Below are positions 10,331 through 19,773 of a stretch of 64,000 nt of DNA, one piece after another; the stretch's first letter is position 1, and each line of letters begins with the position of its first letter. The notes beneath the pieces were generated by a model. That model worked only from the letters and a program-made list of their open reading frames with translations, was not told the DNA's origin and did no database searches. The stretch is from JABDLO01 sp041749255. GTDB lineage: Bacteria > Bacteroidota > Bacteroidia > Chitinophagales > Saprospiraceae. Both the position numbers and the translations under genes were made by a program. The stretch lies in the NCBI GenBank assembly GCA_041749255.1, contig JBGTBR010000064.1:71908-135907 (forward strand), given 5' to 3'.

Positions 10331-10536
10331 AGCCGTACAATATATTTTTTTATCGGTCAAATAATGCATAGTCATGAACAAAATTTGAATAACGGCAAAA
10401 ATAGAGATTTCTATTGATACATCTTAACCAACAAGAATATTCACATAAATATTTGATATTAAAATAAAAATACATTGTAGTATTTTATAATATATATTTA
10501 GTATTTCTTATTTTTACATCTAAATATTAAAAATTA

Positions 10537-11457
10537 ATGAAGGGTAAGACTGAATGGGAAATCTATGTGGAAGGGTTTAGAAATTACCTGATGTTGGAAA
10601 GAAGTTTATCTCCTCATTCCGTAGAAGCTTATATTTCCGATGTCTGTAAATTAATCGAATTCGATATAAATAATATAAACCCAAGGGGACCGATACATTT
10701 GAAAAGGGATGAAATCGAAGAGTTTATATCTTCCACCCAAATCCAGAAACTAAATGCCAAATCACAGGCCAGGATCATTTCCGGAATAAAAGCTTTTTAC
10801 AAATATTTATTGCTTGAAGATCTCATCATTAATAATCCAACACGGTTATTGGAAACCCCCCGTTTAAAAAGAAAACTTCCCGATACCCTCAGTTTTAGGG
10901 AAATTGAAACGATACTTAATCACATGGACATGAGTTTACCTCATGCACATCGCAACAAAGCAGTGATCGAAACGCTTTATGCATGCGGATTGAGGGTAAC
11001 CGAGCTGGTAAACCTGAAAATTTCTCATTACTTTCCAGACCTGGGTTGGGTAAAAGTGACGGGAAAAAATGACAAGGAAAGAATGGTACCCATTGCCCCA
11101 TCGGCCATTTTTCAAATCGATTTATACATGTCGTCAGAAAGGGTTCACTTCAACATTCATAAAGATCATACCGACTACATTTTTCTGAATAGGAGGGGAA
11201 AAAAAATCACCCGTATATCGATATTCCAAATCATTAAAGAGGCAGTGGAAAAAGCGGGTATTAAAAAGAATGTTAGCCCTCATACTTTCAGGCATTCATT
11301 TGCCAGTCACCTGGTTGAAGGAGGTGCAGATTTACGTGCAGTGCAGGAAATGCTGGGACATGAATCTATCACCACCACTGAGATATATACGCACGTAAAT
11401 ACGGATTACCTCCGGGAAACGTTAATGCTATATCACCCGGGTAATCGAAAATCGTAA
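10537..11457 (+). CDS. xerD: Tyrosine site-specific recombinase, XerC/XerD type
   Basis: Resolves chromosome dimers at dif during cell division. The protein is 306 aa, normal for the family, with an N-terminal SAM-like core-binding domain (about 1-95) and a C-terminal catalytic domain. The full catalytic set is visible: R153 ('CGLRVTEL'), K177 ('TGKNDKER'), H249 and R252 ('HTFRHSF'), H275 ('LGHESI') and nucleophile Y284 ('TTTEIYTHV'). The gene is flanked by housekeeping and envelope genes with no sign of an integrated element, which favours the Xer role over a phage or transposon integrase. Whether it is XerC or XerD cannot be settled by eye; xerD is the usual name for the Bacteroidota protein of this type. 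Confidence 0.88.
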   Translation: MKGKTEWEIYVEGFRNYLMLERSLSPHSVEAYISDVCKLIEFDINNINPRGPIHLKRDEIEEFISSTQIQKLNAKSQARIISGIKAFYKYLLLEDLIINNPTRLLETPRLKRKLPDTLSFREIETILNHMDMSLPHAHRNKAVIETLYACGLRVTELVNLKISHYFPDLGWVKVTGKNDKERMVPIAPSAIFQIDLYMSSERVHFNIHKDHTDYIFLNRRGKKITRISIFQIIKEAVEKAGIKKNVSPHTFRHSFASHLVEGGADLRAVQEMLGHESITTTEIYTHVNTDYLRETLMLYHPGNRKS

Positions 11458-11465
11458 TACCTTTG
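11458..11465 (+). promoter_or_regulatory. Candidate -7 element for the Ig-like lipoprotein-lptB operon
   Basis: TACCTTTG, an exact TAnnTTTG match directly after the recombinase stop codon. It would give a transcript start near 11472 and a leader of about 45 nt before 11518. No clear -33 element is visible, so it is a candidate only. Confidence 0.4.
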
Positions 11466-11517
11466 CGGTCGAATTTTTAATTTCCGGATTGAAATCAAGA
11501 ATTTTGCACTCCACAAA

Positions 11518-13137
11518 ATGGCCTTACACTTGTCAAAAAGAGAAAAAGACTCTTTCAATTTATTGGGATGTATGCTCATAGCATGTCTTTCGACTTTATT
11601 GGTTTCATGCGCCAGTACAGGTAGCCCCAGTGGTGGTCCCAGGGATGAAACTCCTCCCAGACTTGACTCCATCAAATCAACACCTAACCTTCAAACCTAT
11701 TTTTCTGCCAGGGAATTTGTTTTTTATTTTGATGAATTTATAGAAGTAAATAACCCATTGAGCAAGCTGATTGTATCCCCACCGCTGGAATATATTCCCA
11801 AAATGGAAGCCCGGGGTAAGAGATTTCGAGTGGAACTGAATGAAAATGAAATATTTAAAGAAAATGCCACCTATATTTTTAATTTTGGCGATGCTATAGG
11901 AGACTTTCGCGAAAACAATCGCATTGAAAACTTCACCTTTGTTTTCAGTACCGGAGAAGTCATCGATTCCCTGTTTTTTGGCGGGCAGGTTCGGAATGCT
12001 TATTCGGGTGAGCCAGTTAAAGATGTATACGTCATGTTATATGATGATTTACGGGACTCTGTAGTGTATAAAGAAAAACCGTTTTATTTCTCCATAACGG
12101 ATGCAGAAGGCAAGTATAGATTTCAAAATATAAGATCGGACTCTTTCAAACTATTTGCATTACAAGATGTCAATTTAAATTATAGATATGATCAGAATTC
12201 TGAGCTAATTGGATTTTATGAAGACATCATACATTTGACGGACACTTTTGACCAGGAAATAAACTTAGAGATATTTCAGGAATTCTCAACCAACCGGTTT
12301 CTTAAAGTTTTTCAAACCAAAAATGGGGTCGTGAAAATTTTATATTCTGAGGACATCAATGAGGATATCCCGGTTACAATCGATGGCGACTTTGAGATCT
12401 TATGGAAATCCGCTAGCAGAGACACGCTCATACTATGGTATCCCCGATTATCAGAGGTGGACTCTTTCCGAATTTTCCTACCAAAAGACACGGTAAAAGT
12501 AAAACCGGTTTTTGATATTGATTACAGTTCCAGGAATTTAAACAGGGTTGTTTCTGGCAGACCTACGCCTATTTCACTTTCTCCTGTCGACAGCCTAATT
12601 TTTACATTTGACCGGCCGGTATTGTCCGTAGCTGATACCATATACGCTGTAGATACTTCGGGAAACCGTGTTTTGATTAATTGGAAAATTACCCAAAACA
12701 CAATTAGAGGAAAGGGACAATGGCGGCAAGAGTCAGAATATGAAATTGAAATATTACCCGGTCAGATCATGGATTATTATGGAGGTAGCACGGATACCAT
12801 ACGACAGAAAGTAGCTATATTGCCCATTCATGACTTTGGTGATATTTTCCTGACTCTTACGAACCTGGACACCATGTATCCATATGTAGTAACACTTTAT
12901 AAAGGTGACAGTGATATAAAAAAACATACAGTATCTGGAATGGATAGTGTAGAAATACAGTTTATGACATTACAACCAGGTGAATACAGCCTGGGCATAC
13001 TGGAGGATCGAAATGGTAACGGGAAATGGGATCCAGGATCCTACCTGCGAAAAGGCCAGGCAGAACGCATTCGGTTTGTCAAGCTGGAAGCTCTTAGAGC
13101 CAGTTGGGAATTAAAAGCAACGTACGAATGGAAATAA
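11518..13137 (+). CDS. Ig-like domain lipoprotein (GGPRDxTPP family)
   Basis: Predicted outer-membrane or periplasmic lipoprotein, 539 aa, unknown function. A hydrophobic N-terminal stretch ends in lipobox 'LLVSC' (Cys31), followed by 'SPSGGPRDETPP', a hallmark of a widespread Bacteroidota family that starts with a SbsA-like (Big_5) Ig domain. That domain has the usual course 'LDSIKSTPNLQTYFSAREFVFYFDEFIEV' (split here as two adjoining parts). Further beta-sandwich regions and a carboxypeptidase-regulatory-like segment ('SITDAEGKYRFQNIRSDSFKL') follow. A start at Met20 would also give a proper lipoprotein signal. lptB begins 10 bp after the stop, so the gene is probably first in an operon with the LPS-export ATPase. 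Confidence 0.85.
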   Translation: MALHLSKREKDSFNLLGCMLIACLSTLLVSCASTGSPSGGPRDETPPRLDSIKSTPNLQTYFSAREFVFYFDEFIEVNNPLSKLIVSPPLEYIPKMEARGKRFRVELNENEIFKENATYIFNFGDAIGDFRENNRIENFTFVFSTGEVIDSLFFGGQVRNAYSGEPVKDVYVMLYDDLRDSVVYKEKPFYFSITDAEGKYRFQNIRSDSFKLFALQDVNLNYRYDQNSELIGFYEDIIHLTDTFDQEINLEIFQEFSTNRFLKVFQTKNGVVKILYSEDINEDIPVTIDGDFEILWKSASRDTLILWYPRLSEVDSFRIFLPKDTVKVKPVFDIDYSSRNLNRVVSGRPTPISLSPVDSLIFTFDRPVLSVADTIYAVDTSGNRVLINWKITQNTIRGKGQWRQESEYEIEILPGQIMDYYGGSTDTIRQKVAILPIHDFGDIFLTLTNLDTMYPYVVTLYKGDSDIKKHTVSGMDSVEIQFMTLQPGEYSLGILEDRNGNGKWDPGSYLRKGQAERIRFVKLEALRASWELKATYEWK

Positions 13138-13147
13138 AACAGAGGAT

Positions 13148-13891
13148 ATGTATTTGAGATCTGAAAACCTTATAAAAGAATACGGTAGGAGACAAGTCGT
13201 AAAATCAGTCTCTGTCAATGTTAAAAAAGGTGAAATAGTTGGACTTTTAGGACCAAATGGTGCCGGTAAAACAACTACCTTTTATATGATGGTAGGCTTC
13301 ATTAAACCGGATGATGGAAAAGTTTTTCTGGGAGATGAAGATATTACCTCGTATCCTATGTATAAGCGAGCCAGAAAAGGGGTGGGGTATTTACCACAGG
13401 AACCTTCTGTTTTTAGAAAACTGTCTGTAGAGGATAATCTTCTCGCTGTTTTGGAGATGATGCCTCTTACTCGGGAGGAAAGATACGATAAACTGGAAAC
13501 CCTGATTGGTGAATTTGGATTGGCCACAGTGCGAAAAAATCCCGGAGATTCCCTTTCGGGAGGAGAAAGAAGAAGAACTGAAATTGCCCGGTCTTTGGCT
13601 TCTTCTCCTAATTTTATTCTTCTCGATGAACCTTTTGCTGGTATTGATCCTATAGCAGTAGAGGACATACAATCCATCGTAGCCAAGTTAAAAACCAAAA
13701 ATATTGGAATTTTGATCACTGATCATAATGTACAGGAGACACTGAGTATTACTGACAGGGCTTATCTTATGTTTGAAGGAAGTATACTCAGAGCAGGTAC
13801 AGCGGAAGCCCTGGCTGAGGACGAAATCGTCAGGAAAGTGTACTTGGGTAAAAACTTTAAACTCAGAAAGAAAATCATCGATGTAGGATGA
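13148..13891 (+). CDS. lptB: LPS export ABC transporter ATP-binding protein LptB
   Basis: Cytoplasmic ATPase that powers extraction of lipopolysaccharide from the inner membrane by LptFG and its passage through LptC, LptA and LptDE. At 247 aa it is the normal size. Visible motifs: Walker A 'GPNGAGKTT' (about residue 36), Q-loop region 'GYLPQEPSVFRKLSVEDN', ABC signature 'LSGGERRRTEIARSL', Walker B 'FILLDEPFAGIDP' and the H-loop 'ITDHNVQE'. It is preceded by the Ig-like lipoprotein (10-bp gap) and overlaps the next small lipoprotein gene by 4 bp (ATGA), which indicates translational coupling. No lptF, lptG, lptC or lptD is in the window. Confidence 0.95.
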   Translation: MYLRSENLIKEYGRRQVVKSVSVNVKKGEIVGLLGPNGAGKTTTFYMMVGFIKPDDGKVFLGDEDITSYPMYKRARKGVGYLPQEPSVFRKLSVEDNLLAVLEMMPLTREERYDKLETLIGEFGLATVRKNPGDSLSGGERRRTEIARSLASSPNFILLDEPFAGIDPIAVEDIQSIVAKLKTKNIGILITDHNVQETLSITDRAYLMFEGSILRAGTAEALAEDEIVRKVYLGKNFKLRKKIIDVG

Positions 13892-14139
13892 AAGTATTAA
13901 TCACATCCATTTTTGTTATTGGTCTAATATGTCTTTTTTCCTGCCGACCTGACCCGAACAGAGAACTTACAAGCGGAGAGTTGATATTGGTGGATTCTCT
14001 ATACGCAAAGAGCGCTGACTCCATCAGAATATTAGCTGATTCTATGTGTGCCAGGATGCAAGAAAGTGTTTTCCAAAATGCTGTGGATTCTATTATCGAA
14101 GTGCGGGTGAATGAGATACTCGCTTTACGCCAAATATAA
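13888..14139 (+). CDS. Small lipoprotein of unknown function in the lptB operon
   Basis: 83-aa protein with an N-terminal hydrophobic segment and lipobox 'LFSC' (Cys19), then a mostly helical body with the pattern 'ELTSGELILVDSLYAKSADSI...VDSIIEVRVNEI'. Its start codon overlaps the lptB stop (ATGA), so it is almost certainly translated with lptB. I do not recognise a named family. Being a lipoprotein coupled to the LPS-export ATPase, an envelope role is a reasonable inference, but nothing in the sequence shows one directly. Confidence 0.75.
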   Translation: MKVLITSIFVIGLICLFSCRPDPNRELTSGELILVDSLYAKSADSIRILADSMCARMQESVFQNAVDSIIEVRVNEILALRQI

Positions 14140-14144
14140 GGATA

Positions 14145-14702
14145 ATGAGTTTTGCCAAGACTTTTGATCTTATCCCTCACCACATCCGAACGGCATCCAG
14201 TTATGGATTCGTTGTTTTTACTCTCCTTTTCCTTTTCTCTGCTTGTGATCTGTTGATTGAAGAAAAACCACCTTCTATAGATGATCCCAGGGTTATACAA
14301 GCTGCCATTAAAAGAGGGGAAGATTTTAAAATCAGAAGATTACAAATGTGTAAATCAGGGTTTATTAATGATGCGGAGATACATGTCGATACTACACTGG
14401 CCCAATTAATAGACCGGTATTTAGCCGATGATTATGCTTTCCCTGAAAGACCCGCACGGCCACTTCGACCTGGGCAGGTAGTACTTGACTCTGGATTTGT
14501 TGCGGCACCCATATTTGACTCCATCGTATTTCCCAAAAAAACGGTGGATACATCATGGTTTCCCGATGATTTTCCCGGATCAGGAGTTCCTGATTCCATT
14601 TTGAGAAGATATGTAGATACAATGCTTGTGAGAAAACAAGATACTTCCAGGATAAGATTATCTGACACCTTGAAAAATCTAAAACCAGTAGGTGGGGAAT
14701 GA
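14145..14702 (+). CDS. Predicted lipoprotein of unknown function in the lptB operon
   Basis: 185-aa protein starting 5 bp after the preceding small lipoprotein. An N-terminal hydrophobic stretch (about residues 19-33) ends in 'LFSAC' (Cys34), consistent with lipidation although Phe at -3 is not the commonest residue. The signal has a long N-region; no closer Met precedes the hydrophobic stretch. The rest is soluble, with a Pro/Arg-rich middle ('FPERPARPLRPGQ') and many Asp-Ser/Thr pairs. I do not recognise the family. It is the last gene of the run that begins at 11518; the next gene follows after about 160 bp. Confidence 0.7.
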   Translation: MSFAKTFDLIPHHIRTASSYGFVVFTLLFLFSACDLLIEEKPPSIDDPRVIQAAIKRGEDFKIRRLQMCKSGFINDAEIHVDTTLAQLIDRYLADDYAFPERPARPLRPGQVVLDSGFVAAPIFDSIVFPKKTVDTSWFPDDFPGSGVPDSILRRYVDTMLVRKQDTSRIRLSDTLKNLKPVGGE

Positions 14703-14865
14703 CACTTATCATAAATTTATCTTAAAAATAAGATATGCCCGCCTAAGGTTTGGGAGTAAGCATTAATTTTATAAAATTTGCAATCCTGATTCCTTTTGCT
14801 TCGTTAACAGAAGCTGATAGGCTGAAATCAATTTACAATAGAATAAACCCGAATTGTGTAATAAT

Positions 14866-15864
14866 ATGGAAACATCATTTGATATTGAAGTTTTAAATAA
14901 GCGGATTTACGAAGACAGCGCCTTTATTGAGGAGCTTTTCAAAGAGACGTCAAAAGCCATAGTTGGACAGGAACACATGCTGGAGAGGCTGTTAATTGGA
15001 TTATTGGCACAAGGGCATGTGTTATTGGAAGGATTGCCAGGACTGGCAAAAACGCTTTCTATCAAAACCCTGGCAGCTGCCATTCAGGCCGATTTTAGCC
15101 GAATACAATTTACTCCTGATCTTTTACCTGCGGATATCATCGGTACGATGATTTATAATCCTGCAACCAATGACTTTTCAGTCAGAAAAGGCCCTGTTTT
15201 TGCTCATTTTATTCTGGCAGATGAGATCAACAGAGCCCCGGCAAAAGTCCAATCAGCCCTATTGGAAGCGATGCAGGAGCGTCAGGTTACCATAGGAAAA
15301 GAGTCCTTTTTACTCGAAGAACCTTTTCTTGTACTGGCTACTCAAAACCCTATAGAGCAGGAGGGTACTTATCCCTTGCCAGAGGCTCAGACAGATCGTT
15401 TTATGTTAAAAGTCAATATAGGATATCCTTCTAAAGCAGAGGAGAAAATGATCATCAGGAAAAATATCAGCGGTGAGACTTTTCAGAAAATTAATCCGGT
15501 AGTTACACCCAAAACCATATTAAAAGCCAGGGATTCTGTATTGCAAATTTATATGGATGAAAAAATTGAAAACTACATTCTGGATATTGTATTTGCCACC
15601 AGGGAACCGGCTGCATATGGTATGAAAGATCTTACCGCTCTTATAAATTACGGTGGATCTCCTAGGGCAAGCATTAACCTGGCTCTTGCTTCAAGGGCAT
15701 ATGCTTTCATTAATAGAAGGGGTTATGTCATTCCGGACGATGTCAGAAATATCTGTAAGGATGTACTCCGTCACCGCATTGGTATCACTTACGAAGCAGA
15801 AGCAGAAAACATCACTCAGGAAGACATAATAGTCACCATTCTCAACAAAATAGAAGTTCCTTAA
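14866..15864 (+). CDS. moxR: MoxR-family AAA+ ATPase (first gene of the bat operon)
   Basis: AAA+ ATPase thought to act as a chaperone for the von Willebrand A proteins encoded next to it. The ATG at 14866 gives 332 aa; an upstream in-frame TTG at 14854 adds only four residues. Walker A is the MoxR form 'GLPGLAKT' (about residue 55), Walker B 'FILADEINRAP', then the 'ALLEAMQERQVTIG' sensor region and 'ATQNPIEQEGTYPLPEAQTDRF' in two adjoining parts, followed by the AAA lid. DUF58 follows after 3 bp. The gene leads an eight-gene run to 22950, the standard Bacteroidota aerotolerance (bat) layout. Confidence 0.95.
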   Translation: METSFDIEVLNKRIYEDSAFIEELFKETSKAIVGQEHMLERLLIGLLAQGHVLLEGLPGLAKTLSIKTLAAAIQADFSRIQFTPDLLPADIIGTMIYNPATNDFSVRKGPVFAHFILADEINRAPAKVQSALLEAMQERQVTIGKESFLLEEPFLVLATQNPIEQEGTYPLPEAQTDRFMLKVNIGYPSKAEEKMIIRKNISGETFQKINPVVTPKTILKARDSVLQIYMDEKIENYILDIVFATREPAAYGMKDLTALINYGGSPRASINLALASRAYAFINRRGYVIPDDVRNICKDVLRHRIGITYEAEAENITQEDIIVTILNKIEVP

Positions 15865-15867
15865 TCT

Positions 15868-16740
15868 ATGGATACATCTGAATTGTTAAAGAAGGTAAGA
15901 AAGATAGAGATTAAAACTAAAGGTTTAAGTAAGCACGTATTTTCAGGAGAATACCACAGTGCTTTCAGAGGCAGAGGTATGTCTTTTAGTGAAGTCAGGG
16001 AATATACTTATGGTGATGATGTTCGAAACATTGACTGGAATGTTACAGCCCGAACTGGTGATCCATATATAAAGACCTTTGAAGAAGAGAGAGAACTGAC
16101 AGTGGTACTTTTAATAGATATCAGCGGATCATCAGTATTTGGTGGTGGTGGAGAGATGAAAAATGAACTTACCACTGAAATTGCTGCTGTTCTTGCATTT
16201 TCTGCCATAACCAATAACGATAAAGTAGGAGCAATTTTGTTTTCCGATAAGGTAGAAAAATATATTCCCCCTGCCAAAGGAAAGAAAAATATACTCAGAA
16301 TCATTAGAGAAATGTTGTACTTCAAACCCGAAAATAAGGGAACGGATGTAAGCATTGCCTTGGAGTTTCTAAACAATATTCAAAAGAAAAGAGCCATAGT
16401 ATTTATATTATCTGATTTCAGAACCGATGATTACCAAACGGCGTTGATGATTGCTTCACGGAGACATGACGTGGTGGGTCTTCATATATACGATATACTC
16501 GAGAGAGATCTTCCTCAGGTGGGCTTGATTCGGGTCAAAGATTCAGAAACAGGAAAAACCGCAGTTATTGATTCTAATTCTGAAAAGGTAAGAAATGCAA
16601 TGAAAAATGCTTTTGATGACCATTACCTGTCTTTTAAAGAGGTATTCTCTAAAAACAGATGTGATACACTTAGTATAAGTACCAGTGAAGATTATATCAA
16701 AAACCTATTGCAATTTTTCAAAAGTAGGGGAAGGAGATGA
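15868..16740 (+). CDS. DUF58 domain protein (vWA-like) of the bat operon
   Basis: 290-aa cytoplasmic protein, a predicted partner of the MoxR ATPase. The DUF58 signature is clear: 'GRGMSFSEVREYTYGDDVRNIDWN' read as adjoining parts, then 'TVVLLIDISGSS' (about residue 90), where DxSxS forms a metal-ion-dependent adhesion site like that of vWA domains. The start follows moxR by 3 bp and its stop overlaps the next gene by 4 bp. No membrane segments are visible. The family is widespread beside moxR, but its biochemical role is not established. Confidence 0.93.
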   Translation: MDTSELLKKVRKIEIKTKGLSKHVFSGEYHSAFRGRGMSFSEVREYTYGDDVRNIDWNVTARTGDPYIKTFEEERELTVVLLIDISGSSVFGGGGEMKNELTTEIAAVLAFSAITNNDKVGAILFSDKVEKYIPPAKGKKNILRIIREMLYFKPENKGTDVSIALEFLNNIQKKRAIVFILSDFRTDDYQTALMIASRRHDVVGLHIYDILERDLPQVGLIRVKDSETGKTAVIDSNSEKVRNAMKNAFDDHYLSFKEVFSKNRCDTLSISTSEDYIKNLLQFFKSRGRR

Positions 16741-17756
16741 AGTGTCGCTGGATCATGTTAGCTTTTATCACAGTGGCTTTGTCGTTTATTGATTTGGCAG
16801 GCCAGAGCCTTTCTTCCGTTAGGATAGCCAAGGATACCATTAGGATGGGTGAATCATTCTATATGCATTTCCAATTGAGACTTCCCGAATCACAAGGGGC
16901 AGTATTGGATTTTGCTACTCTGGATACCATAAGAAATCTTATGTATGAAGTGGACAGTGTTAATTTTTCTGAATTTGCTGACCTTCATATCAGAAGAGGT
17001 GGAGAACATTTAAAAATTGACAATAGCAATAAGCTTTTATATTGGGACAGGCTTCCAGGTATAAAAAGCGATGGGTTCAAATTTATAAGAGACTCTATAT
17101 TGGTGGTCATGTATGACCTTGGGGTTTATAGAATGCATGGACCACAAATCAAAAGCGTAGGAGTTGAAAATGTGTTGGCGACAGAACGACCTATACTCAC
17201 TGTGATTCTTCCTGACGAAATACTCAGTAACATACAAGATTCACTTACTATGGCTCCCTTAAAGCCTATCATGACTGAGCCCTTGACTATTGAAGATTTC
17301 CGTTTTTTTCTGATCGGATTAGGAATTCTTTTGCTGATAGCTGCCAGCATCTTTTTATTTCGAAGAATGAGATCAAAAGAGCGAATTCAGCCGGAGGAAA
17401 CTGAGATAATTTCTATTCCTCCGCATGAAACTGCATTGAGAAAATTGCGTGAATTGAAAGAAAAGGAACTGTGGCAAAAAGGACAAATTAAAGAATACCA
17501 GTCTGAACTCACATTTATTATCAGAGAGTATTTACAAGGCAGGTTTACCATGAATGCATTGGAAATGACCACTTCAGAGATATTAAGGGAAGTACCCGGA
17601 TTCGTGGATACTGAAAAATTAGGAAATATCCTTCAGATTGCTGACCTGGTAAAATTTGCAAAAGCTGTTCCAGGTGAAGAAATCCATGAAAAATTTATGC
17701 AAATGGCATTTGAATTGGTTGAAGAAACAAAAAGAATAGAAGTAGCAGATGCTTGA
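16737..17756 (+). CDS. Membrane-anchored protein of the bat operon (between DUF58 and batA)
   Basis: 339 aa. A signal peptide (residues 1-22, ending 'DLAGQ') is followed by a periplasmic beta-rich region, one membrane helix around residues 189-208 ('FFLIGLGILLLIAASIFLF') and a cytoplasmic helical domain of about 120 residues. The cytoplasmic part ('ALRKLRELKEKELWQKGQIKEYQSEL' in two parts, then 'IREYLQGRF') resembles the helical cytoplasmic tail of BatD at 22560-22930. It overlaps DUF58 by 4 bp and batA by 8 bp. A gene of this shape is usual at this place in Bacteroidota bat operons, but I know of no established function. Confidence 0.85.
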   Translation: MKCRWIMLAFITVALSFIDLAGQSLSSVRIAKDTIRMGESFYMHFQLRLPESQGAVLDFATLDTIRNLMYEVDSVNFSEFADLHIRRGGEHLKIDNSNKLLYWDRLPGIKSDGFKFIRDSILVVMYDLGVYRMHGPQIKSVGVENVLATERPILTVILPDEILSNIQDSLTMAPLKPIMTEPLTIEDFRFFLIGLGILLLIAASIFLFRRMRSKERIQPEETEIISIPPHETALRKLRELKEKELWQKGQIKEYQSELTFIIREYLQGRFTMNALEMTTSEILREVPGFVDTEKLGNILQIADLVKFAKAVPGEEIHEKFMQMAFELVEETKRIEVADA

Positions 17757-18756
17757 GCAATGGCAAAATATTGAATTTTATAACCCGGGTATGCTGGGTC
17801 TTTTGTTGTTGATCCCGCTGGTATTTCTGTATTTTTATTTGAAAAAGCCTGTAAATCATCCCATGTATATATATTCAGATCTCACTCCTTTGAAAGGAAT
17901 AAGATCCTGGAGAAACACCCTTATACCTTTGCCTGTCATTTTGCGCACCCTGGCATTTATTTTATTGGTTTTGGCACTAGCCAGACCGCAACTTTCGCTT
18001 ACAGAAGAAGAAGTTAAGGCTGAAGGAATCGACATTATGTTGGTGCTGGACTTGTCCAGTAGTATGCTGGCTCAGGATTTTAGTCCGGATCGGTTGACTG
18101 TAAGTAAACAGGTAGCTGCGGCTTTTGTGGATAAAAGGAAATTTGACCGAGTAGGTCTGGTGATTTTCGCTGGGGAGAGTTTCACTCAAAGTCCTTTAAC
18201 AACAGATCATGCCATCATTAAAAAATTTATAAATGAACTGGACATCGGAATACTACAGGATGGCACTGCCATAGGTATGGGACTGGCCACTGCTGTAAAT
18301 CGTCTGAAGGATTCTGAGGCAGAAAGCAAGGTCATTATACTATTGACAGACGGTGTCAATAATGCAGGGTATATAACTCCTATGACTGCAGCTGAAATTG
18401 CCAGGCAGTTTAATGTAAAAGTATACACAGTTGGCGTAGGGTCAGAAGGAAGTGCCAGATCTCCCATTAACAGAAGAAGTGATGGCAGATATGTTTATGG
18501 ATTGGCAAGAGTAGAAATTGATGAAGCGCTTTTAAAAGAAATCTCCAATATGACTGATGCCCGGTATTACAGGGCTTTAGATGAAGAAAGCCTGGAAAAT
18601 ATTTACAGTGAAATTGATCGGTTGGAGAAAACGGAAATGGAGATCCGGGTATTTAAACGCTATGAAGACAAATACAGGATTTTTGTCATTTCAGGTTTAC
18701 TTCTGTTGTTGTTGGAATTTTTATTTTCTAAACTAATATTAAGAACCTTACCCTAA
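17749..18756 (+). CDS. batA: BatA, membrane-bound von Willebrand A protein
   Basis: 335 aa. Two N-terminal membrane segments (about residues 16-31 and 62-80), a vWA domain and a C-terminal membrane helix. The metal site DxSxS is intact in 'LVLDLSSSMLAQD' (about residue 99), with 'TDGVNNAG' as the later MIDAS loop and 'GTAIGMGLATAVNRL' between them. The Bat proteins were named for aerotolerance in Bacteroides fragilis, where they are proposed to act in the periplasm or inner membrane with a MoxR ATPase. The gene overlaps its upstream neighbour by 8 bp and is directly abutted by batB. Confidence 0.93.
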   Translation: MLEQWQNIEFYNPGMLGLLLLIPLVFLYFYLKKPVNHPMYIYSDLTPLKGIRSWRNTLIPLPVILRTLAFILLVLALARPQLSLTEEEVKAEGIDIMLVLDLSSSMLAQDFSPDRLTVSKQVAAAFVDKRKFDRVGLVIFAGESFTQSPLTTDHAIIKKFINELDIGILQDGTAIGMGLATAVNRLKDSEAESKVIILLTDGVNNAGYITPMTAAEIARQFNVKVYTVGVGSEGSARSPINRRSDGRYVYGLARVEIDEALLKEISNMTDARYYRALDEESLENIYSEIDRLEKTEMEIRVFKRYEDKYRIFVISGLLLLLLEFLFSKLILRTLP

Positions 18757-19773
18757 ATGTTCAGAATAGAAGAACCTGTTTATTTTTATTGGTTACTGGT
18801 TTTGCCGGTATTGTTTATTATGTATTACGGGTTGGTGCGTATAAAAAAAAGGGATCTGGCAAAACTGGGAAGCGAAAAAGTACTTTCTATTTTAATGCCT
18901 GATTACAGTAAATACAGAGTATGGATTAAGTATTTTTTTTGGTTAGGAGCGTTGTTTTTTATCTTTTTGTCTCTTACCAATCCTCAGCATGGTGGACGAA
19001 AAGAAAAGGTAACGGCTAAAAGCTCAGATATCATTGTGGCATTGGATATTTCTAACAGCATGCTCGCTGAGGACATTGCACCTTCACGGCTTGAAAGAGC
19101 TAAGCGGTTTACCTCTAAGCTTATTCGTCAACTTAGGGGAGAGAGGATTGGACTCATTCTTTTTGCAGGACAGGCTTACTTACAGATGCCCTTGACAGCC
19201 GATTATGCAGCGTCAGAACTTTTTGTAGCTTCAGCTCATCCTGACCTGGCAGGAACTCAGGGTACGTCGTTTGCCGATGCTATCCGGTTAGCTATTCAAT
19301 CGTTTGACATTCAGTCAGATCACCAAAAAGCCATGATTATCATATCAGACGGTGAAGATCATGAAGAGAATGCTTTAAAAGCGGTAGATGAGGCCAATAA
19401 TGCTAATATTGTCATCTATACAGTCGCTGTGGGTACGGAAGAAGGTTCTTATGTTCCAGTTATGGTAAGGGGGAGAAAGGAATTAAAAACCACCGAAACC
19501 GGAGAACCTGTTATGAGCAAAGTAAATCTGGCGTTTATTGAGGAAATAGCAAGGAAAAGCGGCGGTGGAGCTTATAATATTGTAGAGGAAAATGCCGCAA
19601 TACAGGATTTGAAAAACAGGATAGATCTTCTGGCAAAAAGGGAACTGGAACAGGAATCTTTTACTGATTTTAACAGTTATTACCAGTATCTTCTTCTCAT
19701 TGGTGTTTTTCTATTATTCATTGAGGTTCTTATATTCGAGAGAAAAACTCTTAAAAATACTGAATATGTCTAA
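18757..19773 (+). CDS. batB: BatB, membrane-bound von Willebrand A protein
   Basis: 338 aa, paralogue of BatA with the same plan: N-terminal membrane segments (about residues 9-28 and 55-72), a vWA domain and a C-terminal membrane helix (about 306-324). The metal site is intact: 'VALDISNSMLAEDI' (DxSxS), 'GTQGTSFADAIRLA' and 'ISDGEDHEENA'. It starts immediately after the batA stop codon and overlaps the batC start by 8 bp, so the genes are translationally coupled. Confidence 0.93.
   Translation: MFRIEEPVYFYWLLVLPVLFIMYYGLVRIKKRDLAKLGSEKVLSILMPDYSKYRVWIKYFFWLGALFFIFLSLTNPQHGGRKEKVTAKSSDIIVALDISNSMLAEDIAPSRLERAKRFTSKLIRQLRGERIGLILFAGQAYLQMPLTADYAASELFVASAHPDLAGTQGTSFADAIRLAIQSFDIQSDHQKAMIIISDGEDHEENALKAVDEANNANIVIYTVAVGTEEGSYVPVMVRGRKELKTTETGEPVMSKVNLAFIEEIARKSGGGAYNIVEENAAIQDLKNRIDLLAKRELEQESFTDFNSYYQYLLLIGVFLLFIEVLIFERKTLKNTEYV

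Noticed and set aside
10537..11457. Tyrosine recombinase as a sign of an integrated mobile element
   Set aside because: No phage, conjugation or cargo genes or flanking repeats nearby; length and motifs fit a chromosomal Xer protein.
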